Shown: positions 1 to 6,826 of the stretch, piece after piece
Layout of the letters: every line of letters starts with the position of its first letter
How positions within the stretch are numbered: the first letter of the stretch is position 1
Assembly (NCBI GenBank): GCA_946478775.1
Contig: CAMLDR010000072.1
Location: forward strand, 1-19,812
DNA: 19,812 bases
Direction: 5' to 3'
Origin: an uncultured Flavobacteriales bacterium
GTDB lineage: Bacteria; Bacteroidota; Bacteroidia; Flavobacteriales; Crocinitomicaceae
Notes under the pieces: model-generated
Told to the model about the DNA's origin: nothing
The model's input: only the letters and a program-made list of their open reading frames with translations
Databases searched by the model: none
Made by a program: the position numbers and the translations under genes

Positions 1-22
1 TCACATTCAAACTACAAAACAA

Positions 23-1693
23 TTATTGGAGGATGACATTTCGATCTTTCGGATATTTAATCTTAAACGAGTAGGTCATTTTATCCGTGGCTTTGGTCTT
101 CAAATCGACCGTCCATGTTAGTTTCCCTGTCGTCTTGTCATAATTTGCTTTACCCGTGTTGATCGCTTCTATAACGATTTCTCCATTAGTGGTTACAGGA
201 ATCTGATCCTCAATAACAATTTCAACTGTATTTGCTTTCAGGTTTTTAAGCGAAATTTCATAGGCATAAGTGCGTTCGATGTCATTTCCGATCACTTTTT
301 CCTTGAACTCTTTTTTCAGCAAAATCCGTTTCGCAATGATATTCGGATCTTTCCCCAAACTCAGCTTTAAAGTATCGTTCATGGTCGTCGGGTCAATATA
401 CGTTTCACCGATATAAGTTCCGTCAAAGAAGATATTTGCGCTGGCTGGAACCAATTGCAGATCTTCCAGTTTCAATACTTCAGCCACCAGGAAAACTCCC
501 GGATCAATTTTAGGAACGGTGTAATATCGGTAGTTTGCAGTTAAATCAACGTTTCTAACCAAAACCAAATGGCTTTCATCACTGCTTTCAATCGTATAAG
601 GCAGGTCAATTTTATATTCCGCCGATAAAACACGGTTGATAACGGTGGTGAAATTAGCTGCTGTTTCGCTCTCCACATCCTCCATTACATTATCTGCCGT
701 TGCTTTCTTCTCATAACTTACAGAAGGGGCTGCTGTTATGCCGTAACTGTTCATTCGTCCGTTTATCGCCTCGAAATTGTAATAATCCACATACCAGGGA
801 TGTAAATCCGGTTTGATCTTGTTCTGATAAGGGTCATTTGTTGATAAGGTCAACTGGACATCATTCCAGGCTTCACCTGTATTTTGCTGAATGTTTGCTT
901 TGTAGGTCAGGTTTACTTTACCTGAGGTAATTTCGCTTCGGATATCGTATGTTGGAACCCAGGAAGCGCCTGAAGCCAGGTAAGAAATGTTCAGTTTCCC
1001 TGCAACTACTTCTTTGGATTGAAGCGTCACAATAATCCGGTGGATTGGTCCGGTTGGAACTTTAGGTGTATTTGAAGACTGGTAATTCTGAAGGTCTGTC
1101 ATGCGGTCATTCATTTCCTGCAAAGTGCTGTTCTTGCCTTTGATTCTTCTATTCAGGATTTGCAATTTCTTATTTATCTCATTCATTTTCAACTGATAAT
1201 AATCCATTGCCTGCTTCAACAGTTGAATCGAATCATTCACTTTCCCCTGCCCGCGGATAGCCCCGTTATTGGAAAGAATGTTTTTGGAAGTGTTCAGCAC
1301 ATCGATCTCGTCCTGGATCTCTTTGATATCGAATTGGATATTGCTGATTGAGTCCTGCAGCAAATTGATGTCTTTGCGGATCTTCAAAGGAAGTCCCTCC
1401 AATTTTGCTTTTTCAGGCTCGGGATAATAAACCTGGTATTTGGAATCGATCAAAACGACGTTCCCGAAGGCTTTTACCTGTAAACTTTTCGGATCGATAT
1501 TCGGACTTACTCCTTCAATGATCAACTCGGTAATTCCGGGCTTTACGTTGAAATTGGCTTTGCGGTAAATCTGCGCACCGTTGGTATAAACGGTTACTTC
1601 ACTAACGGAAGATTTGATAATCTCTTTGTCGTTGGCGGCAAGTGAGAGGAAACTTGGGAAGATGGCCAGCAGGACAATAACTACTCTTTTCAT
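23..1693 (-). CDS. MuiA-family (DUF4140/DUF4139) secreted protein
   Basis: A 556-residue protein of the mucoidy-inhibitor-A family. The N-terminal part (about residues 28-130) has the DUF4140 pattern, with EVTVYTNGAQIYR near its start. Residues about 105-215 are a charged, Gln/Asn/Leu-rich stretch likely to form a coiled coil. The C-terminal half is the DUF4139 beta-rich domain, with the typical SYLASGASWVPTYDIR and QNTGEAWNDVQLTLSTNDP segments, and it ends in a family-like terminus. A Sec signal peptide (KRVVIVLLAIFPSFLSLAA) is present, so the protein acts in the periplasm or envelope. The start chosen is the ATG at 1693; a TTG three codons upstream (1702) is possible but makes a poorer signal peptide. 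The family's biochemical function is unknown. The name comes from an enterobacterial mucoidy phenotype and should not be read as a role here. Confidence 0.85.
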   Translation of the reverse strand: MKRVVIVLLAIFPSFLSLAANDKEIIKSSVSEVTVYTNGAQIYRKANFNVKPGITELIIEGVSPNIDPKSLQVKAFGNVVLIDSKYQVYYPEPEKAKLEGLPLKIRKDINLLQDSISNIQFDIKEIQDEIDVLNTSKNILSNNGAIRGQGKVNDSIQLLKQAMDYYQLKMNEINKKLQILNRRIKGKNSTLQEMNDRMTDLQNYQSSNTPKVPTGPIHRIIVTLQSKEVVAGKLNISYLASGASWVPTYDIRSEITSGKVNLTYKANIQQNTGEAWNDVQLTLSTNDPYQNKIKPDLHPWYVDYYNFEAINGRMNSYGITAAPSVSYEKKATADNVMEDVESETAANFTTVINRVLSAEYKIDLPYTIESSDESHLVLVRNVDLTANYRYYTVPKIDPGVFLVAEVLKLEDLQLVPASANIFFDGTYIGETYIDPTTMNDTLKLSLGKDPNIIAKRILLKKEFKEKVIGNDIERTYAYEISLKNLKANTVEIVIEDQIPVTTNGEIVIEAINTGKANYDKTTGKLTWTVDLKTKATDKMTYSFKIKYPKDRNVILQ

Positions 1694-1750
1694 AGGAATC
1701 AATTTCCTTGTAGTACTGCCGGAATGAAAATTCGTTCAACTGAATTTTAA

Positions 1751-1758
1751 CAAATATG
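1751..1758 (-). promoter_or_regulatory. Possible weak -7 box for the MuiA-family gene
   Basis: Read on the minus strand this is CATATTTG, seven of eight positions of the Bacteroidota -7 consensus TAnnTTTG. It lies about 57 nt before the chosen start codon. The 1703-1824 spacer otherwise shows nothing I can name, and no convincing -33 element is visible. Confidence 0.25.
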
Positions 1759-1824
1759 TAAAAGGTTACTTCTACCTCGTGGGGTTACCCTTTGATTGAG
1801 TCTGCTGTCATGAAAAGACATTGA

Positions 1825-2712
1825 TTATTCTCTGCAAAAAGGAACTAAAACCCCTTCTTTCCATTCAAAGCTTTCCACAGTTGTGTGTTCTATCCAGACA
1901 CAATTTTCATCGTATTCATCATGAAAAATTACTTTTAACACCTGATTTTTCTCCGGTTTTCGTTGATAGGGAATCTCATAATTCTCTTCTTTCTCTTTGG
2001 TGGGAAAAATGAACTCAATAGACGAATGAAAAAGTCCGGCTTCTCCTACAGAATATCCGACATCCAGATACTCCAGACTTTTTTCGGTTTCTAATAGGTA
2101 ATGATCACTGGAAGTAACCCCGCAGGCTTCAGATAAAGTATGGTAAATGAAAACATGTTCCACTCCTTCAATCAAAGGATTTTTGATTAGGATTAATTCT
2201 GCATGTCCGGGTTGATTTCCTTCTGTAACTTCAAATTCAAGCTGCTTACGGACTTGTTTCCTGGAGAAAATCCGTATTGAAGCATAATATTTGTCAGGTA
2301 CCGTATCGTTCCCTTTTACAATCTTCGTGATTCCCCAAACGGCAGAAGTAGTATCGGAAACTTTCAGGACCTCGTTGGTCAGTAATCCTCCCCAAACATA
2401 TCCTTTTTTCTTCCCGGATTCCACCTGGACCCATTTGGATTGAATGCCGTTGATTGTAGTATCCACATCAGACACTTTCAAGACCTTTACTTTGTCTCCG
2501 ATAAGCAATTTGGAGAGCATCTCCGACCCGGAAGTTGGTTCAGACCTTAATTTACAGGCGTCTGCGAAAACTACGGCTTCTTTTAAAGGTTCACCCCAAT
2601 CCCTTGTCCAGCTTTCAAAATCATAGGCCTGCGTACTGATGGTTTCATCTTCCTGCGCATAAAGCCGGGCAAAAACTGCAAGCAGAAAAAGAAATACTAG
2701 TAAGCATTTCAT
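1825..2712 (-). CDS. Secreted SH3-domain protein
   Basis: A 295-residue secreted protein. The start is the ATG at 2712. It begins with a strong Sec signal peptide (MKCLLVFLFLLAVFARLYAQ), and its codon sits one nucleotide after the glmM stop. A longer reading starting at 2796 would run inside glmM and bury the signal peptide, so I reject it. Residues about 44-110 look like a bacterial SH3 (SH3b) domain: CKLRSEPTSGSEMLSKL, then GDKVKVLKV, then SKWVQVESGKKKGYVWGG. The remaining 180 residues are beta-rich and I cannot assign them. In other bacteria SH3b domains often bind peptidoglycan or peptides; that role here is inference. The tight stop/start spacing suggests translational coupling to glmM. 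Confidence 0.8.
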   Translation of the reverse strand: MKCLLVFLFLLAVFARLYAQEDETISTQAYDFESWTRDWGEPLKEAVVFADACKLRSEPTSGSEMLSKLLIGDKVKVLKVSDVDTTINGIQSKWVQVESGKKKGYVWGGLLTNEVLKVSDTTSAVWGITKIVKGNDTVPDKYYASIRIFSRKQVRKQLEFEVTEGNQPGHAELILIKNPLIEGVEHVFIYHTLSEACGVTSSDHYLLETEKSLEYLDVGYSVGEAGLFHSSIEFIFPTKEKEENYEIPYQRKPEKNQVLKVIFHDEYDENCVWIEHTTVESFEWKEGVLVPFCRE

Positions 2713-2713
2713 C

Positions 2714-4099
2714 TTAAATGAGCGCTTTGATTTCTCCAATGATGCGATCCGCCAAGTCAGAAGCAGCCTGTGCATCCTTACTTTCGGTATACACACGAAT
2801 AATAGGTTCTGTATTGCTTTTTCGAAGGTGAACCCACTCTTTTCCGATGTATATTTTTACTCCGTCAACCGTATCGACTTCTTCGTTTTTATAGTTATCG
2901 GCCATCTTAACCAAAATCGCGTCTACGTCAATTCCGGGAGTCAGGTCAATTTTCTTTTTGGCCATTTCGTAATTCGGGTAAGAAGCACGAAGAGCAGTCA
3001 TACTCGTTTTTTTGTGAGCCAAATGCGATAAGAATAATGCTATTCCCACCAAAGAATCTCTTCCGTAATGCAAATCCGGATAAATGATCCCTCCGTTTCC
3101 TTCACCACCGATAACTGCGTTGGTTTCTTTCATTTTAACCACAACATTTACCTCTCCAACTGCCGAAGCGTGGTATTCGCATCCTGCTTCTTCGGTAATA
3201 TCTCTCAAAGCTCGTGTGGAACTTAAATTGGAAACCGTTGCTCCTTTTCTTTTCGAAAGAATGTATTCGGAAACAGCAACCAACGTGTATTCTTCGCCAA
3301 ACATGGAACCGTCTTCGTTTACCAAAGCCAAACGATCTACATCCGGATCTACTGTAATTCCCAAATGAGCTCCTTCCGAAACCACCCGTGCAGACAATTC
3401 TACCAGGTGTTCTTTCAAAGGCTCCGGATTATGAGGAAAATGACCTGTCGGGTCGCAGTACATTTCCACGATATCTGTTACACCGATCCTCCGTAATAAC
3501 TGCGGAACAGAGATTCCTCCTGTGGAATTCACCGCATCCACCACTACTTTGAAATTGGCACTTTTAATTGCCGGAATATCCACATCCGAAAGCGCGCAAA
3601 TTGCTTCAATATGCCTTTCAATTGCTTCCGTGTCGGTGGTTACTTTCCCCAGATCATCTACTTCAGCGAAAACAAAACTTCCATCAACCGCGATCTTTAG
3701 CAGCAGTTCTCCTTCAGCTCCGGAAATAAACTCTCCTTTGCTGTTCAATAACTTCAGTGCATTCCATTGTTTCGGATTGTGAGAGGCCGTTAAAATGATC
3801 CCTCCGTTTGCCTGGTGGTAAGGAACTGCCATTTCAACCGTTGGAGTCGTTGACAATCCCAGATCTATTACTTCAATGCCCAAACCTACTAAAGTCTGAA
3901 TCACAAGCGTAGAAATTAGTTCACCGGAAAGACGTGCATCTCTTCCAACCACCACTTTCAATTTACCTGCACCTGAAACTGATTTCAACCAGGTTCCGTA
4001 AGCTGCTGCAAACTGAACGGCATCAATAGGAGTTAAATTATCTCCGGGAGAACCACCAATAGTACCTCTGATTCCTGAAATTGATTTGATTAATGTCAT
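2714..4099 (-). CDS. glmM: Phosphoglucosamine mutase
   Basis: A 461-residue alpha-D-phosphohexomutase, expected to convert glucosamine-6-phosphate to glucosamine-1-phosphate in the cytoplasm for UDP-GlcNAc, peptidoglycan and lipid A synthesis. All four family signatures are visible: the catalytic phosphoserine loop TASHNP (residues 104-109, Ser106), the metal loop DPDVDR (251-256), the sugar-specificity loop GEGNGG (332-337) and the phosphate-binding loop RKSNTEP (426-432). Length is normal. Phosphomannomutase/phosphoglucomutase paralogs share the first, second and fourth motifs; the GEGNGG loop and the length favour GlmM in Bacteroidota. It probably starts its own transcript or continues the ribH transcript through the repeat-like 128-nt spacer. 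I saw no -7 box in that spacer. Confidence 0.9.
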   Translation of the reverse strand: MTLIKSISGIRGTIGGSPGDNLTPIDAVQFAAAYGTWLKSVSGAGKLKVVVGRDARLSGELISTLVIQTLVGLGIEVIDLGLSTTPTVEMAVPYHQANGGIILTASHNPKQWNALKLLNSKGEFISGAEGELLLKIAVDGSFVFAEVDDLGKVTTDTEAIERHIEAICALSDVDIPAIKSANFKVVVDAVNSTGGISVPQLLRRIGVTDIVEMYCDPTGHFPHNPEPLKEHLVELSARVVSEGAHLGITVDPDVDRLALVNEDGSMFGEEYTLVAVSEYILSKRKGATVSNLSSTRALRDITEEAGCEYHASAVGEVNVVVKMKETNAVIGGEGNGGIIYPDLHYGRDSLVGIALFLSHLAHKKTSMTALRASYPNYEMAKKKIDLTPGIDVDAILVKMADNYKNEEVDTVDGVKIYIGKEWVHLRKSNTEPIIRVYTESKDAQAASDLADRIIGEIKALI

Positions 4100-4103
4100 T
4101 TGT

Positions 4104-4235
4104 AATTGAAAAGTGAAAATTGAAAATTGAAAAGAGTTTGAAAGGGGCTTCGACTTCGCTGCGCCTGTGCTTTAGCTATGGCGTAAGCAGTCAGTCACCT
4201 TTTTACTTATCAATTCTCCATTTTCAATTAATAAT
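4104..4235. repeat. Degenerate AT-rich inverted-repeat intergenic element
   Basis: The spacer between ribH and glmM begins (plus strand) with tandem TGAAAAT/TTGAAAA units near 4106-4137. It ends with the roughly complementary TCAATTCTCCATTTTCAATT near 4209-4228, overlapping the ribH stop codon. Between them is a GC-richer stretch (about 4141-4200) with short self-complementary pieces such as GCTT...AAGC. This resembles the dispersed palindromic spacers common in Flavobacteriales genomes, and a similar arrangement occurs at 5434-5546. I cannot tell a repeat family from coincidental low complexity without the rest of the genome. Confidence 0.4.
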
Positions 4236-4716
4236 TTTTCTTTAGTTCAATCATTCGCAAAACAGTCACAGCTGCTTCCACCCCTTTGTTTCCGTGTTTT
4301 CCGCCTGCGCGGTCTATGGATTGCTGTTCGGTATTGTCTGTCAGCAAACAAAAACCGATGGGCTTGTTGTACTTTAAAGTTACATCTACAATTCCCTGGG
4401 TAGTTCCTGAACAAACAAAATCGAAATGCCTTGTTTCTCCCTGGATTACCACACCGATAGCAATAACGCCATCGATTCGATCGTCCTGTGCAAGCCACTG
4501 TGTTCCCAAAGGCAATTCAAATGCTCCGGGAACTTGCCTGATATGAATGTTTGATTGGTTTACTCCTGCATTCAGAAGTGTTTCCATTGCCCCTTCCAGT
4601 AATTTGGAAGTAATATGACCGTTCCATTCAGAAACAACAATGCCGATTGAAAAATCGGCACCGTTTGGAATTGTATCTTTATCGAACGCTGATAAGTTTT
4701 TTAAACTTGTAGCCAC
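4228..4716 (-). CDS. ribH: 6,7-dimethyl-8-ribityllumazine synthase
   Basis: A 162-residue lumazine synthase. It condenses 5-amino-6-ribitylamino-uracil with 3,4-dihydroxy-2-butanone 4-phosphate in the penultimate step of riboflavin synthesis, usually as an icosahedral or pentameric cytoplasmic assembly. Visible signatures are the substrate-binding SEWN (29-32), VPGAFELP (62-69), the catalytic-loop GETRHFD with the conserved His97, and the C-terminal GGKHGNKGVEAA containing the phosphate-binding region. Length is typical. The start codon is GTG (4716-4714), with no in-frame ATG upstream before the preceding gene's stop. Eight nucleotides separate it from the TPR gene, so the two are probably co-transcribed. 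I saw no FMN riboswitch upstream. Confidence 0.95.
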   Translation of the reverse strand: MATSLKNLSAFDKDTIPNGADFSIGIVVSEWNGHITSKLLEGAMETLLNAGVNQSNIHIRQVPGAFELPLGTQWLAQDDRIDGVIAIGVVIQGETRHFDFVCSGTTQGIVDVTLKYNKPIGFCLLTDNTEQQSIDRAGGKHGNKGVEAAVTVLRMIELKKNY

Positions 4717-4724
4717 GTTTCTAA

Positions 4725-5357
4725 TTATTTATTGGATACTCTAGCAATGTATTTGTCGATCGATTTTTGCTGACCGAACATGTAGTAATCCTGGTTAATT
4801 CTTTCGTAAAGTTCTTTTGCTTTTGCAAAATCTTTGATTTCTTCTGCAACCTGAGCCGCTTTGAATAAATAAGTTGGAGTTGTCCACTCGTTTTCATCTG
4901 CTTCCGCAGCATCCACGTACAATTCCATTGCATCCTTATACTTACCCAATTCGCTGTTACAGTCTCCCTGTAAACCAAGAGCCATTGCAGGTCCGTAAGT
5001 GTCTTTCAATTTCACACCTTCCAACAATTTCAAAGCTTTTTTGAAATCACCTTTCGCCATATACTGACGAGCTAAAGTAAATTCAGCAATTTCTCCACCC
5101 TGGTACCCGTCATTTTTCTTAACGAACGGTTCCAACTCAGCGATTGCTGCATCTACAGAATCTTTCGCTGCCAAATTCAATCCACGGTAATAACCTTCAT
5201 TTGCTTTTTGGTTATTAGGAGCATAAACAAATTGTTTATATAGAATGTATCCAAGAATTCCAACAATTAATCCAATCACTACTGCTGTGATCAGGCGAAG
5301 TCTTTTATTCTCTTTGAATTGACGTTTAATATCATTAAAACTGGTAGTTCCTGCCAT
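4725..5357 (-). CDS. Membrane-anchored TPR protein
   Basis: A 210-residue protein with a basic N-terminal cytoplasmic tail (about 1-21), one transmembrane segment (about 22-42, LITAVVIGLIVGILGYILY) and a predicted extracytoplasmic alpha-helical domain (about 50-205). That domain carries degenerate tetratricopeptide repeats: AIAELEPFVKKNDGYQGGEIA, the ARQYMAKGDFKKALKLLEGV unit and LQGDCNSELGKYKDAMELYVDAA. The architecture resembles YfgM/PpiD-type SecYEG-associated TPR proteins, but sequence alone does not prove that role. It sits 8 nt ahead of ribH and is divergent from the B12 operon. A perfect -7 box lies 23 nt upstream of the start codon. Confidence 0.8.
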   Translation of the reverse strand: MAGTTSFNDIKRQFKENKRLRLITAVVIGLIVGILGYILYKQFVYAPNNQKANEGYYRGLNLAAKDSVDAAIAELEPFVKKNDGYQGGEIAEFTLARQYMAKGDFKKALKLLEGVKLKDTYGPAMALGLQGDCNSELGKYKDAMELYVDAAEADENEWTTPTYLFKAAQVAEEIKDFAKAKELYERINQDYYMFGQQKSIDKYIARVSNK

Positions 5358-5379
5358 TTGAAAATTTATTTAAGCGTTG

Positions 5380-5387
5380 CAAAAATA
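5380..5387 (-). promoter_or_regulatory. Bacteroidota -7 box for the TPR-ribH unit
   Basis: On the minus strand this reads TATTTTTG, a full match to TAnnTTTG. It places the transcription start about 15 nt before the TPR start codon. No clear -33 TTG is present at the expected distance. Confidence 0.5.
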
Positions 5388-5433
5388 ATCTTTTTTTCGA
5401 ATCACAGATTGAAACTTATTAAAAGGTGAAAGT

Positions 5434-5546
5434 TAATTGAGAATTGAGAATGGAAAATTGAAAGGATTTGAGAATGTTCAAAGTAGTTTAATCTGGTTAA
5501 AAGGAAATATCGGTCTTTTCAATTGTCAATTTTACATTTTCCATTA
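5434..5546. repeat. Imperfect inverted repeat upstream of the riboswitch
   Basis: The left arm contains AATGGAAAA (5449-5457) within a TTGAGAATT/TTGAAAG-rich run. The right arm contains TTTTCCATT (5537-5545), preceded by TCAATTGTCAATTTT. The nine-base core arms are perfect complements about 80 nt apart, and flanking bases match imperfectly. The composition resembles the spacer at 4104-4235. It lies between the divergent TPR and B12-operon promoters. The rest of 5358-5569 holds only the promoter boxes listed separately. Confidence 0.4.
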
Positions 5547-5555
5547 AAAAAAGTA

Positions 5556-5563
5556 TACCTTTG
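5556..5563 (+). promoter_or_regulatory. Bacteroidota -7 box for the B12 operon
   Basis: TACCTTTG is a full match to the TAnnTTTG consensus. It predicts a start of transcription near 5569-5571, at the first bases of the cobalamin riboswitch, which is the expected arrangement. No convincing -33 TTG was found at the usual spacing. Confidence 0.6.
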
Positions 5564-5571
5564 CCCCAGTT

Positions 5572-5740
5572 TTAGGTTCGATTGTAAAATTTACAAAAGA
5601 CAATAGGGAATTCGGTGTAAATCCGAGACTGTATCTGCAGCTGTAACTCTTATCAAACGGTCTTCAATAAATCCACTGCCTCGTAATTGCGGGTGGGAAG
5701 GAGAAGTAACCGGAGAGAAGTCAGAATACCTGCCTTGAAC
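5572..5740 (+). promoter_or_regulatory. Cobalamin riboswitch
   Basis: The conserved cobalamin aptamer core is readable. AATAGGGAA (about 5602-5610) is followed by TTCGGTGTAAATCCGAGACTG, then TGCAGCTGTAA, then ACTGCC and GGGTGGGAAGGAGAAG, and finally the B12-box equivalent AAGTCAGAATACCTGCC (5718-5734). The 5' AGGT at 5574-5577 can pair with ACCT near 5729. The order and spacing fit the AdoCbl/MeCbl riboswitch family. By family precedent, cobalamin binding should lower expression of the downstream operon. The next 130 nt, before the first gene, contain a possible expression platform and a short ORF (see the entries at 5781 and 5783). End positions are approximate. Confidence 0.92.
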
Positions 5741-5780
5741 ATATATTGAATGAAGACTTCAGATTAAAGTCGAGTTCGAA

Positions 5781-5873
5781 ATGAAGAAAACCTATATTTT
5801 CTTCAATTTGTTCTTATTCTCTGATTTTTTCATTTGCTTTTATTTATTCATTTTAAATGCTTTAAGGCAATGA
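5781..5873 (+). CDS. Possible 30-codon leader peptide
   Basis: An ATG-initiated frame starts MKKTYIFF and is very hydrophobic (rich in Phe, Leu and Ile). It ends with a TGA that overlaps the next gene's ATG in an ATGA arrangement at 5870-5873. It lies wholly between the riboswitch aptamer and the first operon gene. The MKK start, hydrophobic composition and overlapping stop/start suggest a leader ORF that could couple translation to the DUF4465 gene. The U-rich DNA of an expression platform would also code for Phe/Leu by chance, so this is only a candidate. No homolog is known to me. Confidence 0.3.
   Translation: MKKTYIFFNLFLFSDFFICFYLFILNALRQ
5783..5804 (+). promoter_or_regulatory. Hairpin in riboswitch expression platform
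   Basis: GAAGAAAA (5783-5790), the loop CCTATA and TTTTCTTC (5797-5804) form a perfect eight-base inverted repeat, 48 nt after the B12 box. A U-rich run follows (5805-5831). The stem has only two G-C pairs, so it is a weak terminator by itself. It could instead be one state of the riboswitch switching structure. Confidence 0.35.
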
Positions 5874-6826
5874 AAAAAATGTTACTCGCAGTTGGTGTTT
5901 TCTGCATCCAAAACACACAAGCTCAAACTGTTGTCACTTTTGACGACTTAACTTTAGCTCCCAACACCTATTGGGATGGTTCCGATTCCACTCTTGGATT
6001 TACTTCCGGAGGAGTTTACTTCGAAAATTCGTATGATTTTGACTGGGATTACTGGTCCGGCGGCTTTATCTATTCAAACTCCACAGATGTAACAACGGCC
6101 GGGTACACCAATGATTTTTCTGCTTATACCGGAATGGGCGGGAACGGAAGTCAGAACTATGCTGTCAATTATGGCGGTGGAATTGACTTCGGAACAGAGA
6201 AAATGATCGGTAGCATCCAATTAACGAATACCACCTACGCCGCTCTTTCTATGAAAGACGGAGATTCATTTGGAAAAGTATTCGGTTCCCCGAACGACGC
6301 TCAGGGAAATCCGGATGGTACGAACGGAGAAGATTGGTTCCGTTTATTGATCATCGGTAAAGATGCGCAAAGCACTACCACAGACACGGTTATTTTCTAC
6401 CTGGCTGATTACCGCTTTGCCAACAACACACAGGATTACATTGTAAATACCTGGCAAACAGTTGACCTCACTTCCTTGGGAGAAGTTCAATTCCTGGAAT
6501 TCGAACTGGAATCATCTGACCACAACGCGCAGGGAATTCTGACTCCGGCATACTTTGCATTGGACAACATCACTTACGGAACAGCTTCTGTAAACAAGTT
6601 AAGTCTTGCTAAACAGGAAGTTTATCCAAATCCGGCTACGGGCAAATGCACCGTGAAATCCGGAAAAGGGGAAATTTCCCTTTACGCTTTAACGGGCGAA
6701 TTGGTGTTCTCACAAACAACAAACGGAACTCAGGAGATTGATTTAAGCAATCTGCAAGCCGGTACCTACATCGTTGAAACACTTTCTTCCGAAGGAGTTG
6801 CAAGAACACGCATCAGCAAAATTTAA
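5870..6826 (+). CDS. DUF4465 surface protein with T9SS type A sorting tail
   Basis: A 318-residue exported protein. It starts with a Sec signal peptide (MKKMLLAVGVFCIQNTQAQ). The start is the ATG at 5870, because the longer TTG reading adds a non-signal extension. Residues about 20-240 match the DUF4465 pattern as I know it: TFDDLTLAPNTYWDGSD, a YWSGGFIYS segment, GNGSQNYAV, the NTTYAALSMKDGDSFGK stretch, FYLADYRF, and the closing TPAYFALDNI. Residues about 245-318 are a T9SS type A sorting domain (VYPNPATGKCTVKS, then SLYALTGELV, ending GTYIVETLSS...RTRISKI), so it is probably secreted or attached to the cell surface. As first gene behind the cobalamin riboswitch and directly abutting btuB, it is likely a B12-binding or receptor-accessory protein. 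That role is inferred from position, not from a visible binding site. Confidence 0.85.
   Translation: MKKMLLAVGVFCIQNTQAQTVVTFDDLTLAPNTYWDGSDSTLGFTSGGVYFENSYDFDWDYWSGGFIYSNSTDVTTAGYTNDFSAYTGMGGNGSQNYAVNYGGGIDFGTEKMIGSIQLTNTTYAALSMKDGDSFGKVFGSPNDAQGNPDGTNGEDWFRLLIIGKDAQSTTTDTVIFYLADYRFANNTQDYIVNTWQTVDLTSLGEVQFLEFELESSDHNAQGILTPAYFALDNITYGTASVNKLSLAKQEVYPNPATGKCTVKSGKGEISLYALTGELVFSQTTNGTQEIDLSNLQAGTYIVETLSSEGVARTRISKI

Noticed and set aside
2713..2796. Longer N-terminus for the SH3 protein (start at 2796)
   Set aside because: The extra 28 residues overlap glmM in another frame and would bury a very good signal peptide that begins at 2712.
4717..5357. FMN riboswitch for ribH
   Set aside because: Neither the 8-nt ribH spacer nor the TPR leader contains the FMN aptamer pattern. 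The only riboswitch seen is the cobalamin one on the other strand.
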